64,000 nt of DNA from Synechococcus sp. KORDI-52 (GCF_000737595.1 NZ_CP006271.1:2356001-2420000), one strand, 5' to 3'; shown: positions 38,532-47,834, counted from the first letter of the stretch. Made by a program: numbers and translations. The notes: generated by a model from the letters alone, not told the origin.

Positions 38532-39860
38532 GTGTCCCTTCGTCTTCTCCTGGTTCGCCACGGTCTCAGCAGTTTCAACAAGGAGCGGCGCATCCAGGGA
38601 CGCGACGACCTCTCGAACCTCAGCAACGAGGGGCATGAGCAGGCCAAGGCCCTGGGCCGCTCTCTCCAGGACGTGAGCTTCCAGGCCGTCTACAGCTCCC
38701 CCCTGCAGCGGGCAGCCGCCACAACGGCAAGCCTGCTGGAGGCCCACGCCGGTCAGATGCCGGCTGCAGTGTTCGATGACGGACTGCTGGAGGTGGATCT
38801 GGAGCCCTGGTCGGGCCGGACCATCAACGACCTCATGGACGGGTCGGCGGAGAGCTACCGCATCTGGAAGCACCGCCCCATGGAGCTGGAGCTCCAACGG
38901 CGGGATGGCTCGACCTACAAGCCGCTGCCTGAACTGATGGAACAGGCGCGTGGCTTCATCACCAACCTGCTGCAGCGCCACCCCGTCGATGGCAACGACA
39001 CGGTGCTGGTGGTGGCCCACAACGCCATCCTGCGCTGCCTGATGCTGGTGTTACTGGGGGAACCCGATAACGGCTTCCGGCGACTCCGCATCGACAACAC
39101 CTCGATCTCGATCTTCAATCTCAGGCCTGGGGTTGATCGTCCCCAGGTGCAGATCGAATGCCTCAACAGCACCACACACCTTCAACCCCTACCGAAGAAA
39201 GGCAAAAACGGCAGGCTCGTTCTTGTGCGCCACGGTGAAACCGACTGGAACAAAGCCGGCCGCTTCCAGGGGCAGATCGATATCCCTCTCAACGACAACG
39301 GTCGTGGTCAAGCTGCAGCCGCCCGCGATTTCCTCAAAGACATCCCCATCGATCGGGCCTGGAGCAGCACCCTGTCTCGCCCGACCGAAACGGCCCAAAT
39401 CATTCTCGAGGCACACCCTGACGTTCCTTTGACCCAGATCGATGGACTGGTGGAGATCGGTCACGGGCTTTGGGAAGGCAAGCTTGAATCCGAGATCAGA
39501 GACGGTTGGTCGGAGCTGCTGGAGACATGGAAACGAGCTCCAGAAACCGTTCAGATGCCTGAAGGCGAGACCATCCAGGACGTGTGGGCCCGTTCCGTCA
39601 GGAGCTGGGGAGAGATCGCAGATCAGCTGAAGGCCGATGAAACGGTGCTTGTTGTCGCCCACGACGCTGTTAACAAAACAATCCTCTGCGACCTGCTGGG
39701 GCTGACCCCGGCGGACATCTGGGCGGTCAAACAAGGCAACGGTGGTGTCACGGTGGTCGACATCGCCGACGATCCGGGCCAGCCTGCAGTAGTGACCTGC
39801 CTCAACCTCACCTCCCACTTCGGAAGCGTGATTGACCGGACGGCTGCAGGCGCTCTCTGA
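38532..39860 (+). CDS. Duplicated histidine-phosphatase (phosphoglycerate mutase-like) protein
   Basis: The 442-residue protein carries two histidine-phosphatase domains in tandem, each with its own RHG motif: LVRHGLSSFN at about 6-15 and LVRHGETDWN at about 232-241, plus late histidines in VVAHNAILRCLML and VVAHDAVNKTILC. The start is a GTG at 38532. Two-domain proteins of this type are typical of cyanobacteria and are often annotated as phosphoglycerate mutase, but their substrate may differ. It is divergent from the CPBP gene and followed 4 bases later by the dihydroorotase-like gene. Confidence 0.9.
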   Translation: MSLRLLLVRHGLSSFNKERRIQGRDDLSNLSNEGHEQAKALGRSLQDVSFQAVYSSPLQRAAATTASLLEAHAGQMPAAVFDDGLLEVDLEPWSGRTINDLMDGSAESYRIWKHRPMELELQRRDGSTYKPLPELMEQARGFITNLLQRHPVDGNDTVLVVAHNAILRCLMLVLLGEPDNGFRRLRIDNTSISIFNLRPGVDRPQVQIECLNSTTHLQPLPKKGKNGRLVLVRHGETDWNKAGRFQGQIDIPLNDNGRGQAAAARDFLKDIPIDRAWSSTLSRPTETAQIILEAHPDVPLTQIDGLVEIGHGLWEGKLESEIRDGWSELLETWKRAPETVQMPEGETIQDVWARSVRSWGEIADQLKADETVLVVAHDAVNKTILCDLLGLTPADIWAVKQGNGGVTVVDIADDPGQPAVVTCLNLTSHFGSVIDRTAAGAL

Positions 39861-39864
39861 CGTC

Positions 39865-41130
39865 ATGAACGACACCTCGCTCCTGGATCCGGTGCGCATC
39901 CTGCGTGGCCCCGGACTCCCGGTGCAGCTCGGTGCAGTTCTGATCGAAGAGGGGGTATTGATCGGCTTCGACGACGATGCCCGACAGCAGGCCCTTCTCC
40001 TGGGCATTCAAGCCACCCCTGCGCCGAATCAACTGGTCGCCCCCTGCCTGGTCGATCCCCATTCCATCCTGGAGACCCCCTTCAGCGGGGATCAGGAAAC
40101 AGCCGTGAGCCTGCGGCACTGTGCTGCCGCAGCGGGCTATGGCCAGATTGCCCTGCTCCCCCGCAGCAGCAGCTGGCGCGATCGGCCCGAACGGCTTCAG
40201 GGATTCAACGCCGATCAGGATCCGACGGCAACGGTTCGCTTGCACCTCTGGGGAAGCTTCAGTCGCAGCGGCAAGGCAGGCGAGCTCGCCCCCCATGGGG
40301 ATCTTCTTGAACATGGCGCTATCGGACTTGCCGATGACAACGCCATGGTTCCAGCCGCTTTGCTGCAGCAGGGACTGCTGCTCGGCGAGATGGGGGGATG
40401 TCCGGTGCTGGTGGCCCCCCGGGATCCCGCGCTGCAGGGGGAGGGGCTGGTGCGGGAAGGGGTGGAGACGCTGCGGGCCGGGTGGCCAGCGGATCCGATC
40501 ACCAGCGAGACCGTTCCCCTCAGCCAGTTGCTGCTTCTGCATCAATGCCATCCGGATCGACAACTGCGGTTGATGAACCTGTCCACGGCAGCGGCGGTTG
40601 ACCAACTTTCAGGCTGCGAACCCCCTCCCCTGAGCAGCGTGAGCTGGTGGCATCTCCTGACTGACCGAAGCATGCTGACCGGCAGCGACCACGGCTGGCG
40701 CGTCTGCCCGTCCCTCGGAGGACCGAAGGATCGCGATCGGTTGATCCAAGCCGTTCAGGAGCGAACCGTGACTGCCGTGGCTGTTCACGCTGTACCTCTG
40801 GATGCGGAAGACATGCTGCTGCCAGGTGACCAGCGCCCCGCAGGTCTGAGCGGCCACCATTTGGTGCTTCCTGCGCTGTGGAATGCCCTGGTGCGGCCCG
40901 GACGCTGGACCGTGGAAGATCTTTGGCAGGCCCTCAGCTTTGGGCCGTCGGCCCTGATCGATCAGCCCCCTGAACAGCTCAAGCGAGGCAGCCGGCGATG
41001 GCTGCTTTTCGATCCCGATCAATGCTGGACCATTCGGCACAACACATCTGGAGCTCCACGCTCAGCCAACGTTCCCTGGCTGGGACGGGAATTAAAAGGC
41101 CGTGTGACGGCCTGCGGACTCAGTTGCTGA
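39865..41130 (+). CDS. Dihydroorotase-like amidohydrolase (divergent)
   Basis: From the ATG at 39865 the 421-residue protein follows the outline of the cyclic amidohydrolase superfamily (VAPCLVDPHSILETPF, GAIGLADDN, HLVLPALWNAL, the SFGPSALI segment), matching genes annotated as dihydroorotase in marine cyanobacteria. The usual HxH metal motif appears weakened: the first motif reads VDPHSIL rather than DxHxH, so catalytic competence is uncertain; it may be a PyrC paralogue or a non-catalytic partner. It ends within the 3' end of lepB (11-base overlap, opposite strands). Confidence 0.7.
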   Translation: MNDTSLLDPVRILRGPGLPVQLGAVLIEEGVLIGFDDDARQQALLLGIQATPAPNQLVAPCLVDPHSILETPFSGDQETAVSLRHCAAAAGYGQIALLPRSSSWRDRPERLQGFNADQDPTATVRLHLWGSFSRSGKAGELAPHGDLLEHGAIGLADDNAMVPAALLQQGLLLGEMGGCPVLVAPRDPALQGEGLVREGVETLRAGWPADPITSETVPLSQLLLLHQCHPDRQLRLMNLSTAAAVDQLSGCEPPPLSSVSWWHLLTDRSMLTGSDHGWRVCPSLGGPKDRDRLIQAVQERTVTAVAVHAVPLDAEDMLLPGDQRPAGLSGHHLVLPALWNALVRPGRWTVEDLWQALSFGPSALIDQPPEQLKRGSRRWLLFDPDQCWTIRHNTSGAPRSANVPWLGRELKGRVTACGLSC

Positions 41131-41785
41131 GCTGTCCTATCCGCCCGGGGGGCCAGAAGCGGAACACTGCACGTCCAATGATCTGATCATCGGGCAGAAA
41201 CGGGCCACCGGGCCAACGACGGGCGTCCTGACTGTTGCGCCGGTTGTCACCCAAGACGACAACCTTGCCTTCGGGAACGACGGCATAAAGGCCTTTACAG
41301 CCATTCATCCCATCGCGATCCGAACAGAAGTTGGTGACGTAAGGCTCTTTGAAAGCCTTGCCGTTGATGGTGACGGCCCCGCGGCTATTGACTTCCACAA
41401 CATCACCTGGAACGCCGACCACCCGTTTGATCCAGGCCTCACATTCGGGATAGCGCTGCACCAAAACACGATCGACAAGCCAGCTGATGCCAGGGAAGGT
41501 GACGAAACCGCACTTCAGAGGATTCGGTTGTCCCGATTCCAATTTCCAGACGGGATCGAAAGCACTGGGGGAATTGAACACAACAATCTCGCCCCGTTGG
41601 GGAGGCCGTGAGCGGTACGACAGTTTCTCCACGATCAACTTGTCGCCGACCTGCAACCCTGGAAGCATCGATCCCGAAGGGATGTAACGAGCTTCAAAGG
41701 CAAACTGCCTGAGCAGAAGGTACAGCGAGATCGTGAACAGAAAGGGGGCCCAAAACTCCCAAATGGCGCTCACTCTGCCCTTCAT
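41120..41785 (-). CDS. lepB: Signal peptidase I
   Basis: The 221-residue protein has one N-terminal membrane segment (WAPFLFTISLYLLLRQFAF), the catalytic-serine motif YIPSGSMLPGLQVGD at about 34-48, and the lysine motif IKRVVGVPGDVVEV at about 118-131, followed by LGDNRRNSQDARRWPGGPF. It removes signal peptides from exported proteins. The ATG at 41785 is chosen; the frame upstream to 42274 is non-homologous and antisense to the next gene. The next gene is divergent, 78 bases away. Confidence 0.94.
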   Translation of the reverse strand: MKGRVSAIWEFWAPFLFTISLYLLLRQFAFEARYIPSGSMLPGLQVGDKLIVEKLSYRSRPPQRGEIVVFNSPSAFDPVWKLESGQPNPLKCGFVTFPGISWLVDRVLVQRYPECEAWIKRVVGVPGDVVEVNSRGAVTINGKAFKEPYVTNFCSDRDGMNGCKGLYAVVPEGKVVVLGDNRRNSQDARRWPGGPFLPDDQIIGRAVFRFWPPGRIGQLSN

Positions 41786-41863
41786 TTCGGAAGGCCCTTT
41801 CTCCGCGTTCAATGTGGGCAGGCTCAATCTTTCGTCCCACGATAGGGGGAGCCTGCAGGCCCC

Positions 41864-43369
41864 ATGATCCGTCCACGCTGGCAAGCACTCAAGCCCCGAC
41901 GCGGCCTGCTGAACTGGCGCCGGTGGGACCAGGCCATCGCTGTGATCGCCGCAGTCAATCTCACCTGGGTCGCCATCGACCTCACCTACATCCCCCTGCG
42001 CAACTTCTGGCTGCAACGCAATCTCTATCCGGTGCCGTCGCTGCCATGGGTGGTTCCCCTGCCCTGGCTGCCAGACATCACCCCACTGCTGGATCCCCTC
42101 AAGGGCATCGAACCCCATCGCGACGCCGAGGCTTACCTCAAAGCCTACGGAGCCCTGGATCGCGCCCTGCAGCAGAACGGCTTGAGCACAGCTGAAAGCA
42201 CCGATCTCTTGGAGCGGCAGGCGGCGCTCACCACGGCGCTGATGGACAGCAATCCGTTTATCAGTTCGGGCCAAGCCGGCGCGCTTGAAAAATTCAAGAA
42301 CCGACTCCGCGCCCGCACCGGCCTGGAATCAGCGCGTGAGTCAGCCAACCTTCTCCTGAGCCCCGACCATCTCGAACAGTCCCCCTGGAGCCAGGAGCGT
42401 CAATTCTGGAGCCAGCAGATCCTGCCGCTGGTGGAAAGCAACTACTGGCGAAGTATCGATGAAAACGGACGCCCAAGCGATCTGAGCTGGCGCATCGACA
42501 CGCCGTTTCAACTCCTCTTCCTGTTCGACATTCTTCTGCGTGCATGGCGCCTGAAACAGCGCTACGGGGCGATCGGCTGGCGCGACGCCCTGCTGCGCCG
42601 CTGGATCGACCTGCCACTGCTGCTGCCTTTTGCACGCTGGCTCAGGGTTGTCCCGGTGACAGAGCGGCTTTGCGGAGCCGGCCTCCTGCAACTTGAGCCA
42701 CTCCGTGCCGTCATCAGCCGAGGCGTGGTGGCCTTGCTGGCGGTGGAGCTGTTTGAAGTGATCGCCATCCGCGTTGTTGACGCCCTCCAGCAACTGATCC
42801 GATCTCCACAGCTGCCGGAGAGGATTCGTGGACTCTGCAGTTACCAAAGCAGTGATCTCAACGAGGAACGGGAGGTGATCGAGCTGCTGCGGTTATGGCT
42901 CCCCCTGCTGCTGACCCGCATTGGCCCGGCCATGCGACCGCAACTGCAAGCCGTGATCAGCCATCTGGTGCAGCAGAGCTTGGACAGGAACGTGGTGCCG
43001 GACGCCCTGCGGAGGCTTCCTGGACTGCAGAATGCCGAATCAGAATTCAGCCGCCAGCTGGCCGAAAGCATGGTGGCCTCCGTGCTCGACCTGTCCAAGG
43101 GAGCCGGAAACCGCATCGGTCAGAGGGACCCGGTTCTGGAATCGCTTAGCTCCGAAGCCTTGGATCGGCTCTGGGAGGAACTGGCCCACACGCTGGAACA
43201 GGAGCCTGTCCTGAGCCGCAGCCAGGATTTGCTGGTTGCCCTCCTGGAAGAGATCAAACGCGCAAGCTTCCGTCAGATCCGCGACCAAGGCGATGTGGAT
43301 GCCCTGATCAGCGAATTGGATGGCTTGAACTTCAGCCCTGGAGTGCCGACTCCCAAAGATCAGGCTTGA
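41864..43369 (+). CDS. Large membrane-associated hypothetical protein
   Basis: The 501-residue protein has an N-terminal helix (WDQAIAVIAAVNLTWVAIDLTYIPLR, about 24-49) and another hydrophobic segment (IDTPFQLLFLFDILLRAW) in mid-protein; the rest is helical and charged, with many Leu/Gln/Glu residues. The open frame and codon use fit neighbouring genes. I recognise no named family. The last 38 bases overlap the convergent ArsC-like gene. Confidence 0.65.
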   Translation: MIRPRWQALKPRRGLLNWRRWDQAIAVIAAVNLTWVAIDLTYIPLRNFWLQRNLYPVPSLPWVVPLPWLPDITPLLDPLKGIEPHRDAEAYLKAYGALDRALQQNGLSTAESTDLLERQAALTTALMDSNPFISSGQAGALEKFKNRLRARTGLESARESANLLLSPDHLEQSPWSQERQFWSQQILPLVESNYWRSIDENGRPSDLSWRIDTPFQLLFLFDILLRAWRLKQRYGAIGWRDALLRRWIDLPLLLPFARWLRVVPVTERLCGAGLLQLEPLRAVISRGVVALLAVELFEVIAIRVVDALQQLIRSPQLPERIRGLCSYQSSDLNEEREVIELLRLWLPLLLTRIGPAMRPQLQAVISHLVQQSLDRNVVPDALRRLPGLQNAESEFSRQLAESMVASVLDLSKGAGNRIGQRDPVLESLSSEALDRLWEELAHTLEQEPVLSRSQDLLVALLEEIKRASFRQIRDQGDVDALISELDGLNFSPGVPTPKDQA

Positions 43370-43694
43370 AACCGGTCAGGTACGTGGAGGAGTTCACCTC
43401 CACGAACGGTCGTTTGATCAATTTCCCATCAGCAGCCAAAGCATCCAGAGCCTCGTCATCCGACAGAGCCTTCACTGCTGCCGCACCCATGGCGCGATAG
43501 CTCTGGCCACTGGTGTTGAACAAAAGCTTCCTGTCACCAAGGGATCGATGAGCAGCCACCAGCATGTCCTTGGAGGGTGGGGTCAAGGTGATGTCATGCA
43601 CCTCGTGAGAGATGCCACGCTCAGTGAGCCAGCCCAGTGCTTTGCGACAAGTGCTGCAACGGCTGTAGCTGTACACCTGGAGAGGCTCAGCCAA
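43332..43694 (-). CDS. ArsC/Spx-family thioredoxin-like protein
   Basis: The 120-residue protein has the CSTC motif near the start (YSRCSTCRKALGWL, residues 12-15), the ISHEVHDITLTPPS and LFNTSGQSYR segments and the LIKRPFVEV stretch of the ArsC/Spx family. It may be an arsenate reductase or a thiol-redox regulator; cyanobacterial members have both roles. It lies three bases before the ferredoxin gene's stop, on the same strand. Confidence 0.82.
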   Translation of the reverse strand: MAEPLQVYSYSRCSTCRKALGWLTERGISHEVHDITLTPPSKDMLVAAHRSLGDRKLLFNTSGQSYRAMGAAAVKALSDDEALDALAADGKLIKRPFVEVNSSTYLTGFKPDLWESALQG

Positions 43695-43697
43695 GGT

Positions 43698-44057
43698 TCA
43701 GCGGCCGAACAGGGATTTGATCGCTCCAACGAGGCTGTTGGAGCCACGGCCCACACCTTCCGCAGGACGGGTACGAACAGTCACATCGCCGTTCACAGTG
43801 GTGCGGCAGCTCAAGCGGAAGTTGGCAGGTCGGTCAGCCAGGTAAACCTCCTCGACATCACTGCGAGGAGAAAGATTGCCCTGCCCCTCAAGCACCTCCA
43901 TCACGCAGGTGCCGCACTGGCCGACGCCACTGCAGTTGTTGAGGTTGTTGAGACTCTTGTAAGGGTTGATGCCTGCATCGAGTGCAGCCTTACGCAGATT
44001 CGCGCCCTCGATGCAGCCAACCTGCTGGCCTTCCTGCTCGAATCGGATGGTGGGCAC
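43698..44057 (-). CDS. Plant-type [2Fe-2S] ferredoxin-like protein
   Basis: From the GTG at 44057 the 119-residue protein has the four-cysteine 2Fe-2S pattern: NNCSGVGQCGTC gives three cysteines and RLSC the fourth. It lacks the high acidity of PetF and has a C-terminal tail (GRGSNSLVGAIKSLFGR). It is probably a soluble electron carrier outside photosynthetic electron flow. The in-frame ATG at 44096 adds 13 non-homologous residues. It sits in a same-strand run with the ArsC-like gene and the first pyrophosphatase. Confidence 0.83.
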   Translation of the reverse strand: MPTIRFEQEGQQVGCIEGANLRKAALDAGINPYKSLNNLNNCSGVGQCGTCVMEVLEGQGNLSPRSDVEEVYLADRPANFRLSCRTTVNGDVTVRTRPAEGVGRGSNSLVGAIKSLFGR

Positions 44058-44126
44058 GGTTTCTGCAGATCTCAGTGCGCACCAACTTACAAGCATCCGG
44101 CCTGATCACGGCCTCCTCCCCTGAGA

Positions 44127-44636
44127 TCAAGTGGCTGCGTTGATGCAGGAATCAAGCAAGGGCTGAACGGCATCGAGATCGCGCCATCCATCAATCGTCA
44201 CAATGCCCCCTTGGAGCGTGCGATAGGTCCGGAAGAACTCAGCCACCTCTTCCAGCTGGGACGCTGCAATCTGGCGAATGCTGCGAATTTCGTCCTGACG
44301 GGGATCCGCATCAGGGACACACAAAATTTTCGCGTCGTAGGCCCCCCGGTCATGCAGATCCAAAACTCCGATGGGGCGGGCCTTGATCAGGCATCCAGCG
44401 AAGGTCGGCTCGGCCATGATCACCATGGCATCGAGGGGAGAACCATCCTCAGCCTGGGTGTTGGGGATGAATCCATAGTCGAAGGGATATCGCACCGAAG
44501 CGTGCATCACCCGGTCGAGAACCATGATGCCAGCCTCCGCCAGGTACTCGTATTTATTCCTGCTGCCCGCCGGAATCTCCACGATGAGATTGACCAAACC
44601 TGGCGAAGGAGACGGGGGCAGCTGATGGAGATCCAT
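44127..44636 (-). CDS. ppa: Inorganic pyrophosphatase, family I (first copy)
   Basis: The 169-residue protein has LIVEIPAGSRNKYEYL at the N-terminus, the GFIPNTQAEDGSPLDAMVIM active-site block and the ADPRQDEIRSI segment of family I soluble pyrophosphatases. It hydrolyses PPi to phosphate, pulling biosynthetic reactions forward. A second, longer family I pyrophosphatase is at 62867-63454 with only limited similarity. The signature is EDGSPLD here rather than the usual EDGDPLD. Confidence 0.88.
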   Translation of the reverse strand: MDLHQLPPSPSPGLVNLIVEIPAGSRNKYEYLAEAGIMVLDRVMHASVRYPFDYGFIPNTQAEDGSPLDAMVIMAEPTFAGCLIKARPIGVLDLHDRGAYDAKILCVPDADPRQDEIRSIRQIAASQLEEVAEFFRTYRTLQGGIVTIDGWRDLDAVQPLLDSCINAAT

Positions 44637-44838
44637 TCCGATCCGAGGCGGTGGGGATCAGTCGCGAAGCAGAGAAGGTTCGATCCGTGATCACAACAAC
44701 AAGGGGGGCACTGAAGCTGACAACAGCAATCAGCAGTCCCGTAATGGCCGTGAACGACGCGCGGCGACTAAAAGATTCATCCGCCTCAGACGACGCTAGG
44801 TCGTCCTCTTTCGACGGGGGAAAAGCATCTGAGGCCAT
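44554..44838 (-). CDS. Small single-pass membrane protein overlapping ppa
   Basis: The 94-residue product has an acidic N-terminus (PPSKEDDLASSEADESF), one hydrophobic segment (ASFTAITGLLIAVVSFSAPLVVVIT, about 27-50) and a Ser/Pro-rich tail. Its last 83 bases overlap the start of the pyrophosphatase gene in another frame, unusually long for this genome, which lowers confidence. No family is recognised. Confidence 0.45.
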   Translation of the reverse strand: MASDAFPPSKEDDLASSEADESFSRRASFTAITGLLIAVVSFSAPLVVVITDRTFSASRLIPTASDRNGSPSAAPVSFARFGQSHRGDSGGQQE

Positions 44839-44926
44839 AGAACGGGAGCCTGGTTGGACCCCCTCCTCTCATCAATGATGTTGATCCATTCATTCTGTCA
44901 CTGACGAAAGCAGCTTGCAGCGAGCG

Positions 44927-45394
44927 TTAAGCAGCTGGTCGGTCCTGCTGGTCGAGGCGTGCACTGTTCAAATCGGATGGAACTTGCCCACGGCCCTCGA
45001 GATGGGTGCGGATCAGTCGGAGCTCTTCGAGGATCGATCCCAGGATTTGCTGCGTCGCCGTTGAAGGAGAATTCAACACCTCAACGGTGACCTCCTTGAT
45101 TCGCAAAACATCCTTGGCAAAGCGTGCCACCTCGTTGGGATGGAACATCAGAGGATCTTTCTGATCGCTGCGATATTCAGGGTTCAGCTTGCGGGGATTG
45201 AAGGGTGGATTGAGATTGCGAGGGTCTGTGTTGGTGTACCGGTAAACAGATGCACGAGAACGATTGAGAGATTTCTGAACATCGTCAATTCCCACTAATG
45301 CTTCAGCTTGCTGATTAGCTTGGATTGAATCCATGGAAATTTCTGCCGGTTGCTGAACACTTGACGCCACAGATTCAACGGGGCGAGGAAACAT
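44927..45394 (-). CDS. HTH-containing hypothetical protein (possible DNA-binding)
   Basis: The 155-residue protein has a helix-turn-helix-like segment IDDVQKSLNRSRASVYRYTNTD at about 36-57, similar to the recognition region of small excisionase/MerR-like regulators, followed by an Asn/Pro-rich stretch (PRNLNPPFNPRKLNPEYRS) and a C-terminal helical part (QQILGSILEELRLIRTHLEG). It is divergent from proS with a 149-base gap that could hold both promoters. A transcriptional role is inferred only from the helix pattern. Confidence 0.65.
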   Translation of the reverse strand: MFPRPVESVASSVQQPAEISMDSIQANQQAEALVGIDDVQKSLNRSRASVYRYTNTDPRNLNPPFNPRKLNPEYRSDQKDPLMFHPNEVARFAKDVLRIKEVTVEVLNSPSTATQQILGSILEELRLIRTHLEGRGQVPSDLNSARLDQQDRPAA

Positions 45395-45543
45395 GAGACG
45401 TGCCTAGGACAGTCTGGATTGAGCTGGACGGTAGCAGCCGAGACTCAGGGCGGACAGGGGAATTCCGGCAAAACAGACACTTCCGCGATCGGCATGCTCA
45501 CCCTGAGCGGTGATAACTTCCAAATTCCAATTTCTTGCAAGCA

Positions 45544-47325
45544 ATGCGCGTCTCCCGCCTGCTGCTGGTGACGCTTCGGGATGTTCCCGCCGAAGCGGAG
45601 ATCACTTCGCATCAGTTGCTGTTACGAGCTGGATACATCCGCCGCGTTGGATCAGGGATCTACGCCTATCTGCCGCTTATGTGGAAAGTGCTGCAGAAAA
45701 TCACTGCCGTTGTGCGAGAGGAGATGAACCGAAGTGGCGCCCAGGAAACCCTGCTTCCACAGCTGCACCCTGCAGAGCTTTGGCAGAGAAGTGGTCGCTG
45801 GCAGGGCTACACCGCTGGCGAAGGCATCATGTTCCACCTCGAAGACCGACAAGGCCGCGAACTGGGGCTTGGCCCAACCCATGAAGAGGTGATCACCAAC
45901 CTGGCGGGCGAGCTTTTGCGGTCATACCGGCAGCTCCCGGTGAACCTCTATCAGATCCAGACCAAATTCCGCGATGAGATCCGTCCCCGCTTTGGCCTGA
46001 TGCGGGGTCGCGAATTCATCATGAAGGATGCGTACTCCTTCCATGCCAGCGAAGCGGATCTACGCGAGACCTATGGCCTGATGGATCAGGCCTATCGCCG
46101 CATCTTTGAACGATGTGGCCTCGAGGCTGTCCCCGTCGATGCTGACAGCGGAGCCATCGGCGGAGCTGCCTCCCAGGAATTCATGGTGACGGCGGATGCC
46201 GGTGAAGACCTGATCCTGATCAGCGATGACGGTCAGTACGCCGCCAACCAAGAGAAAGCTGTTTCGATCCCGGCAGCGGCGTCTCCTCTCCCCGATGGCC
46301 CGGAGGAATTGATTCCAACCCCTGGTTTGGGCAGCATCGAGAGCCTCTGCGACGCCAAAGGCTGGGATCCGAGCCAAGTGGTGAAGGTGCTGCTCTTCGT
46401 GGCGACCTTGGACGACGACACCCTGCAGCCCCTGTTGGTGAGCCTCCGTGGTGACCAGGAGCTCAACCCCACCAAGGTCCTGAACGCCGTCAGCCGCATC
46501 CTGAACAAGGGTGTTCTCGATTGCCGCCCGCTCACTCCAGACGACAGCAACCGTCAGCAGATTGATCCGATCCCCTTCGGTTCCATCGGACCCGACCTCT
46601 CCGATGATGTCCTGCAGGGAGCCAAGACCTGGGAACCGACATTCCTACGCCTGGCGGACGCAACCGCCAGCGAACTCAGCACCTTCATCTGTGGTGCCAA
46701 CAGCCCCGATCTGCACCGTATCAACACCAGCTGGGCCGCCGTCGAGCAGACACCGACCAGCCTGGATCTACGCAATGCACTGGCGGGCGACGTCTGCCAA
46801 CACAACCCGGAATCACGGCTGACGGAAAAAAGGGGCATCGAAGTCGGCCACATTTTCCAGTTGGGTCGGAAATATTCCGAAGCCATGGAAAGTCGCTTCA
46901 CCAACGAGAACGGCAAAACCGAACCGTTCTGGATGGGGTGTTACGGAATCGGTGTCTCCAGGCTGGCGCAGGCTGCCGTTGAACAACATCACGATGACAG
47001 TGGCATCTGCTGGCCGACCGCCATCGCCCCCTTCGAGGCCATCGTGGTCGTCGCCAACATCCAGGATGAAACCCAGTCGCAGCTTGGAGAAGCGCTTTAC
47101 ACGACGCTGCAAAACGCCGGCGTCGATGTGCTAATCGACGACCGCAAGGAACGCGCCGGCGTCAAATTCAAGGATGCTGATCTGATCGGAATCCCCTGGC
47201 GCATCGTGGTGGGACGCGACGCCTCCACCGGCACCGTTGAGCTGGTGCGCCGCAGCAACCCCGACGTGCAGAAGCTCCCCCACGCAGAAGCCGTGTCCAG
47301 CCTGATCCAGGCTCTGCGCGCTTAA
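45544..47325 (+). CDS. proS: Prolyl-tRNA synthetase (bacterial type with editing domain)
   Basis: The 593-residue class II synthetase charges tRNA-Pro. Motifs are SGIYAYLPLMWKVLQK, the tRNA and motif-2 region FRDEIRPRFGLMRGREFIMKDAYSFH, the INS editing insertion at about 225-400, and C-terminal ERAGVKFKDADLIG in the anticodon-binding domain. The ATG at 45544 is chosen over an earlier in-frame TTG because the family N-terminus (MRVSRLLLVTLR) starts exactly there. psb27 follows 24 bases later. Confidence 0.96.
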   Translation: MRVSRLLLVTLRDVPAEAEITSHQLLLRAGYIRRVGSGIYAYLPLMWKVLQKITAVVREEMNRSGAQETLLPQLHPAELWQRSGRWQGYTAGEGIMFHLEDRQGRELGLGPTHEEVITNLAGELLRSYRQLPVNLYQIQTKFRDEIRPRFGLMRGREFIMKDAYSFHASEADLRETYGLMDQAYRRIFERCGLEAVPVDADSGAIGGAASQEFMVTADAGEDLILISDDGQYAANQEKAVSIPAAASPLPDGPEELIPTPGLGSIESLCDAKGWDPSQVVKVLLFVATLDDDTLQPLLVSLRGDQELNPTKVLNAVSRILNKGVLDCRPLTPDDSNRQQIDPIPFGSIGPDLSDDVLQGAKTWEPTFLRLADATASELSTFICGANSPDLHRINTSWAAVEQTPTSLDLRNALAGDVCQHNPESRLTEKRGIEVGHIFQLGRKYSEAMESRFTNENGKTEPFWMGCYGIGVSRLAQAAVEQHHDDSGICWPTAIAPFEAIVVVANIQDETQSQLGEALYTTLQNAGVDVLIDDRKERAGVKFKDADLIGIPWRIVVGRDASTGTVELVRRSNPDVQKLPHAEAVSSLIQALRA

Positions 47326-47349
47326 AGTCTTCTGAATCTGAAGGGTTTC

Positions 47350-47775
47350 ATGCTCTCCGCACTGACGCGCCTGCTTCGCCCCCTGAGCCGGGCTGCCGTT
47401 GCGCTTGGCCTTGGCTTATGCCTTCTTCTCACAGCCTGCAGTGGGGATGCTGAAGCCCGTCTGAGCGGCAACTACGTGGACGACACGGTGGCTGTGTCCC
47501 GCATGTTGAGGTCCGTAATTGACCTGCCCCAGGACGATCCCACCCACGCCGAGGCCGAAGCCGACGCACGGGCCTTGATCAATGACTACATGTCCCGCTA
47601 TAGGCCCCAGCCACGCGTGAACGGACTGAGCTCGTTCACGACCATGCAAACCGCGCTGAATTCCCTGGCTGGTCACTACGCCTCCTATGCCAATCGGCCT
47701 CTGCCGGAAGCACTGCATGACCGGCTCGCCAAGGAACTCACCAAAGCTGAAAAGTCGGTTGTCCGGGGAAGCTGA
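47350..47775 (+). CDS. psb27: Photosystem II assembly lipoprotein Psb27
   Basis: The 141-residue protein has a signal peptide with lipobox (ALGLGLCLLLTACSGD, cysteine about 31), then a four-helix-type domain typical of Psb27, with the NYVDDTVAVSRMLRSVIDLPQDDP opening and KELTKAEKSV end. It binds CP43 on the lumenal side during photosystem II assembly and repair. It follows proS closely, though the two need not be functionally linked. Confidence 0.9.
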   Translation: MLSALTRLLRPLSRAAVALGLGLCLLLTACSGDAEARLSGNYVDDTVAVSRMLRSVIDLPQDDPTHAEAEADARALINDYMSRYRPQPRVNGLSSFTTMQTALNSLAGHYASYANRPLPEALHDRLAKELTKAEKSVVRGS

Positions 47776-47794
47776 GGCCCTGAACGCTCAAGTT

Positions 47795-47824
47795 TTGACG
47801 AGGCCGCCCGAGATCTGAGATACT
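47795..47824 (+). promoter_or_regulatory. Candidate sigma-70-type promoter of purA
   Basis: A -35-like TTGACG at 47795-47800 and a -10-like GATACT at 47819-47824 are 18 bases apart, with transcription expected to start near 47831. The leader to the purA start is then only about 28-34 bases long. Confidence 0.45.
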
Positions 47825-47834
47825 CGCGGATTGT

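Noticed and set aside
37172-38638. 488-codon plus-strand frame opposite the CPBP gene
   Set aside because: Rich in Gln, His and Arg with no domain; antisense to a well-supported membrane protease.
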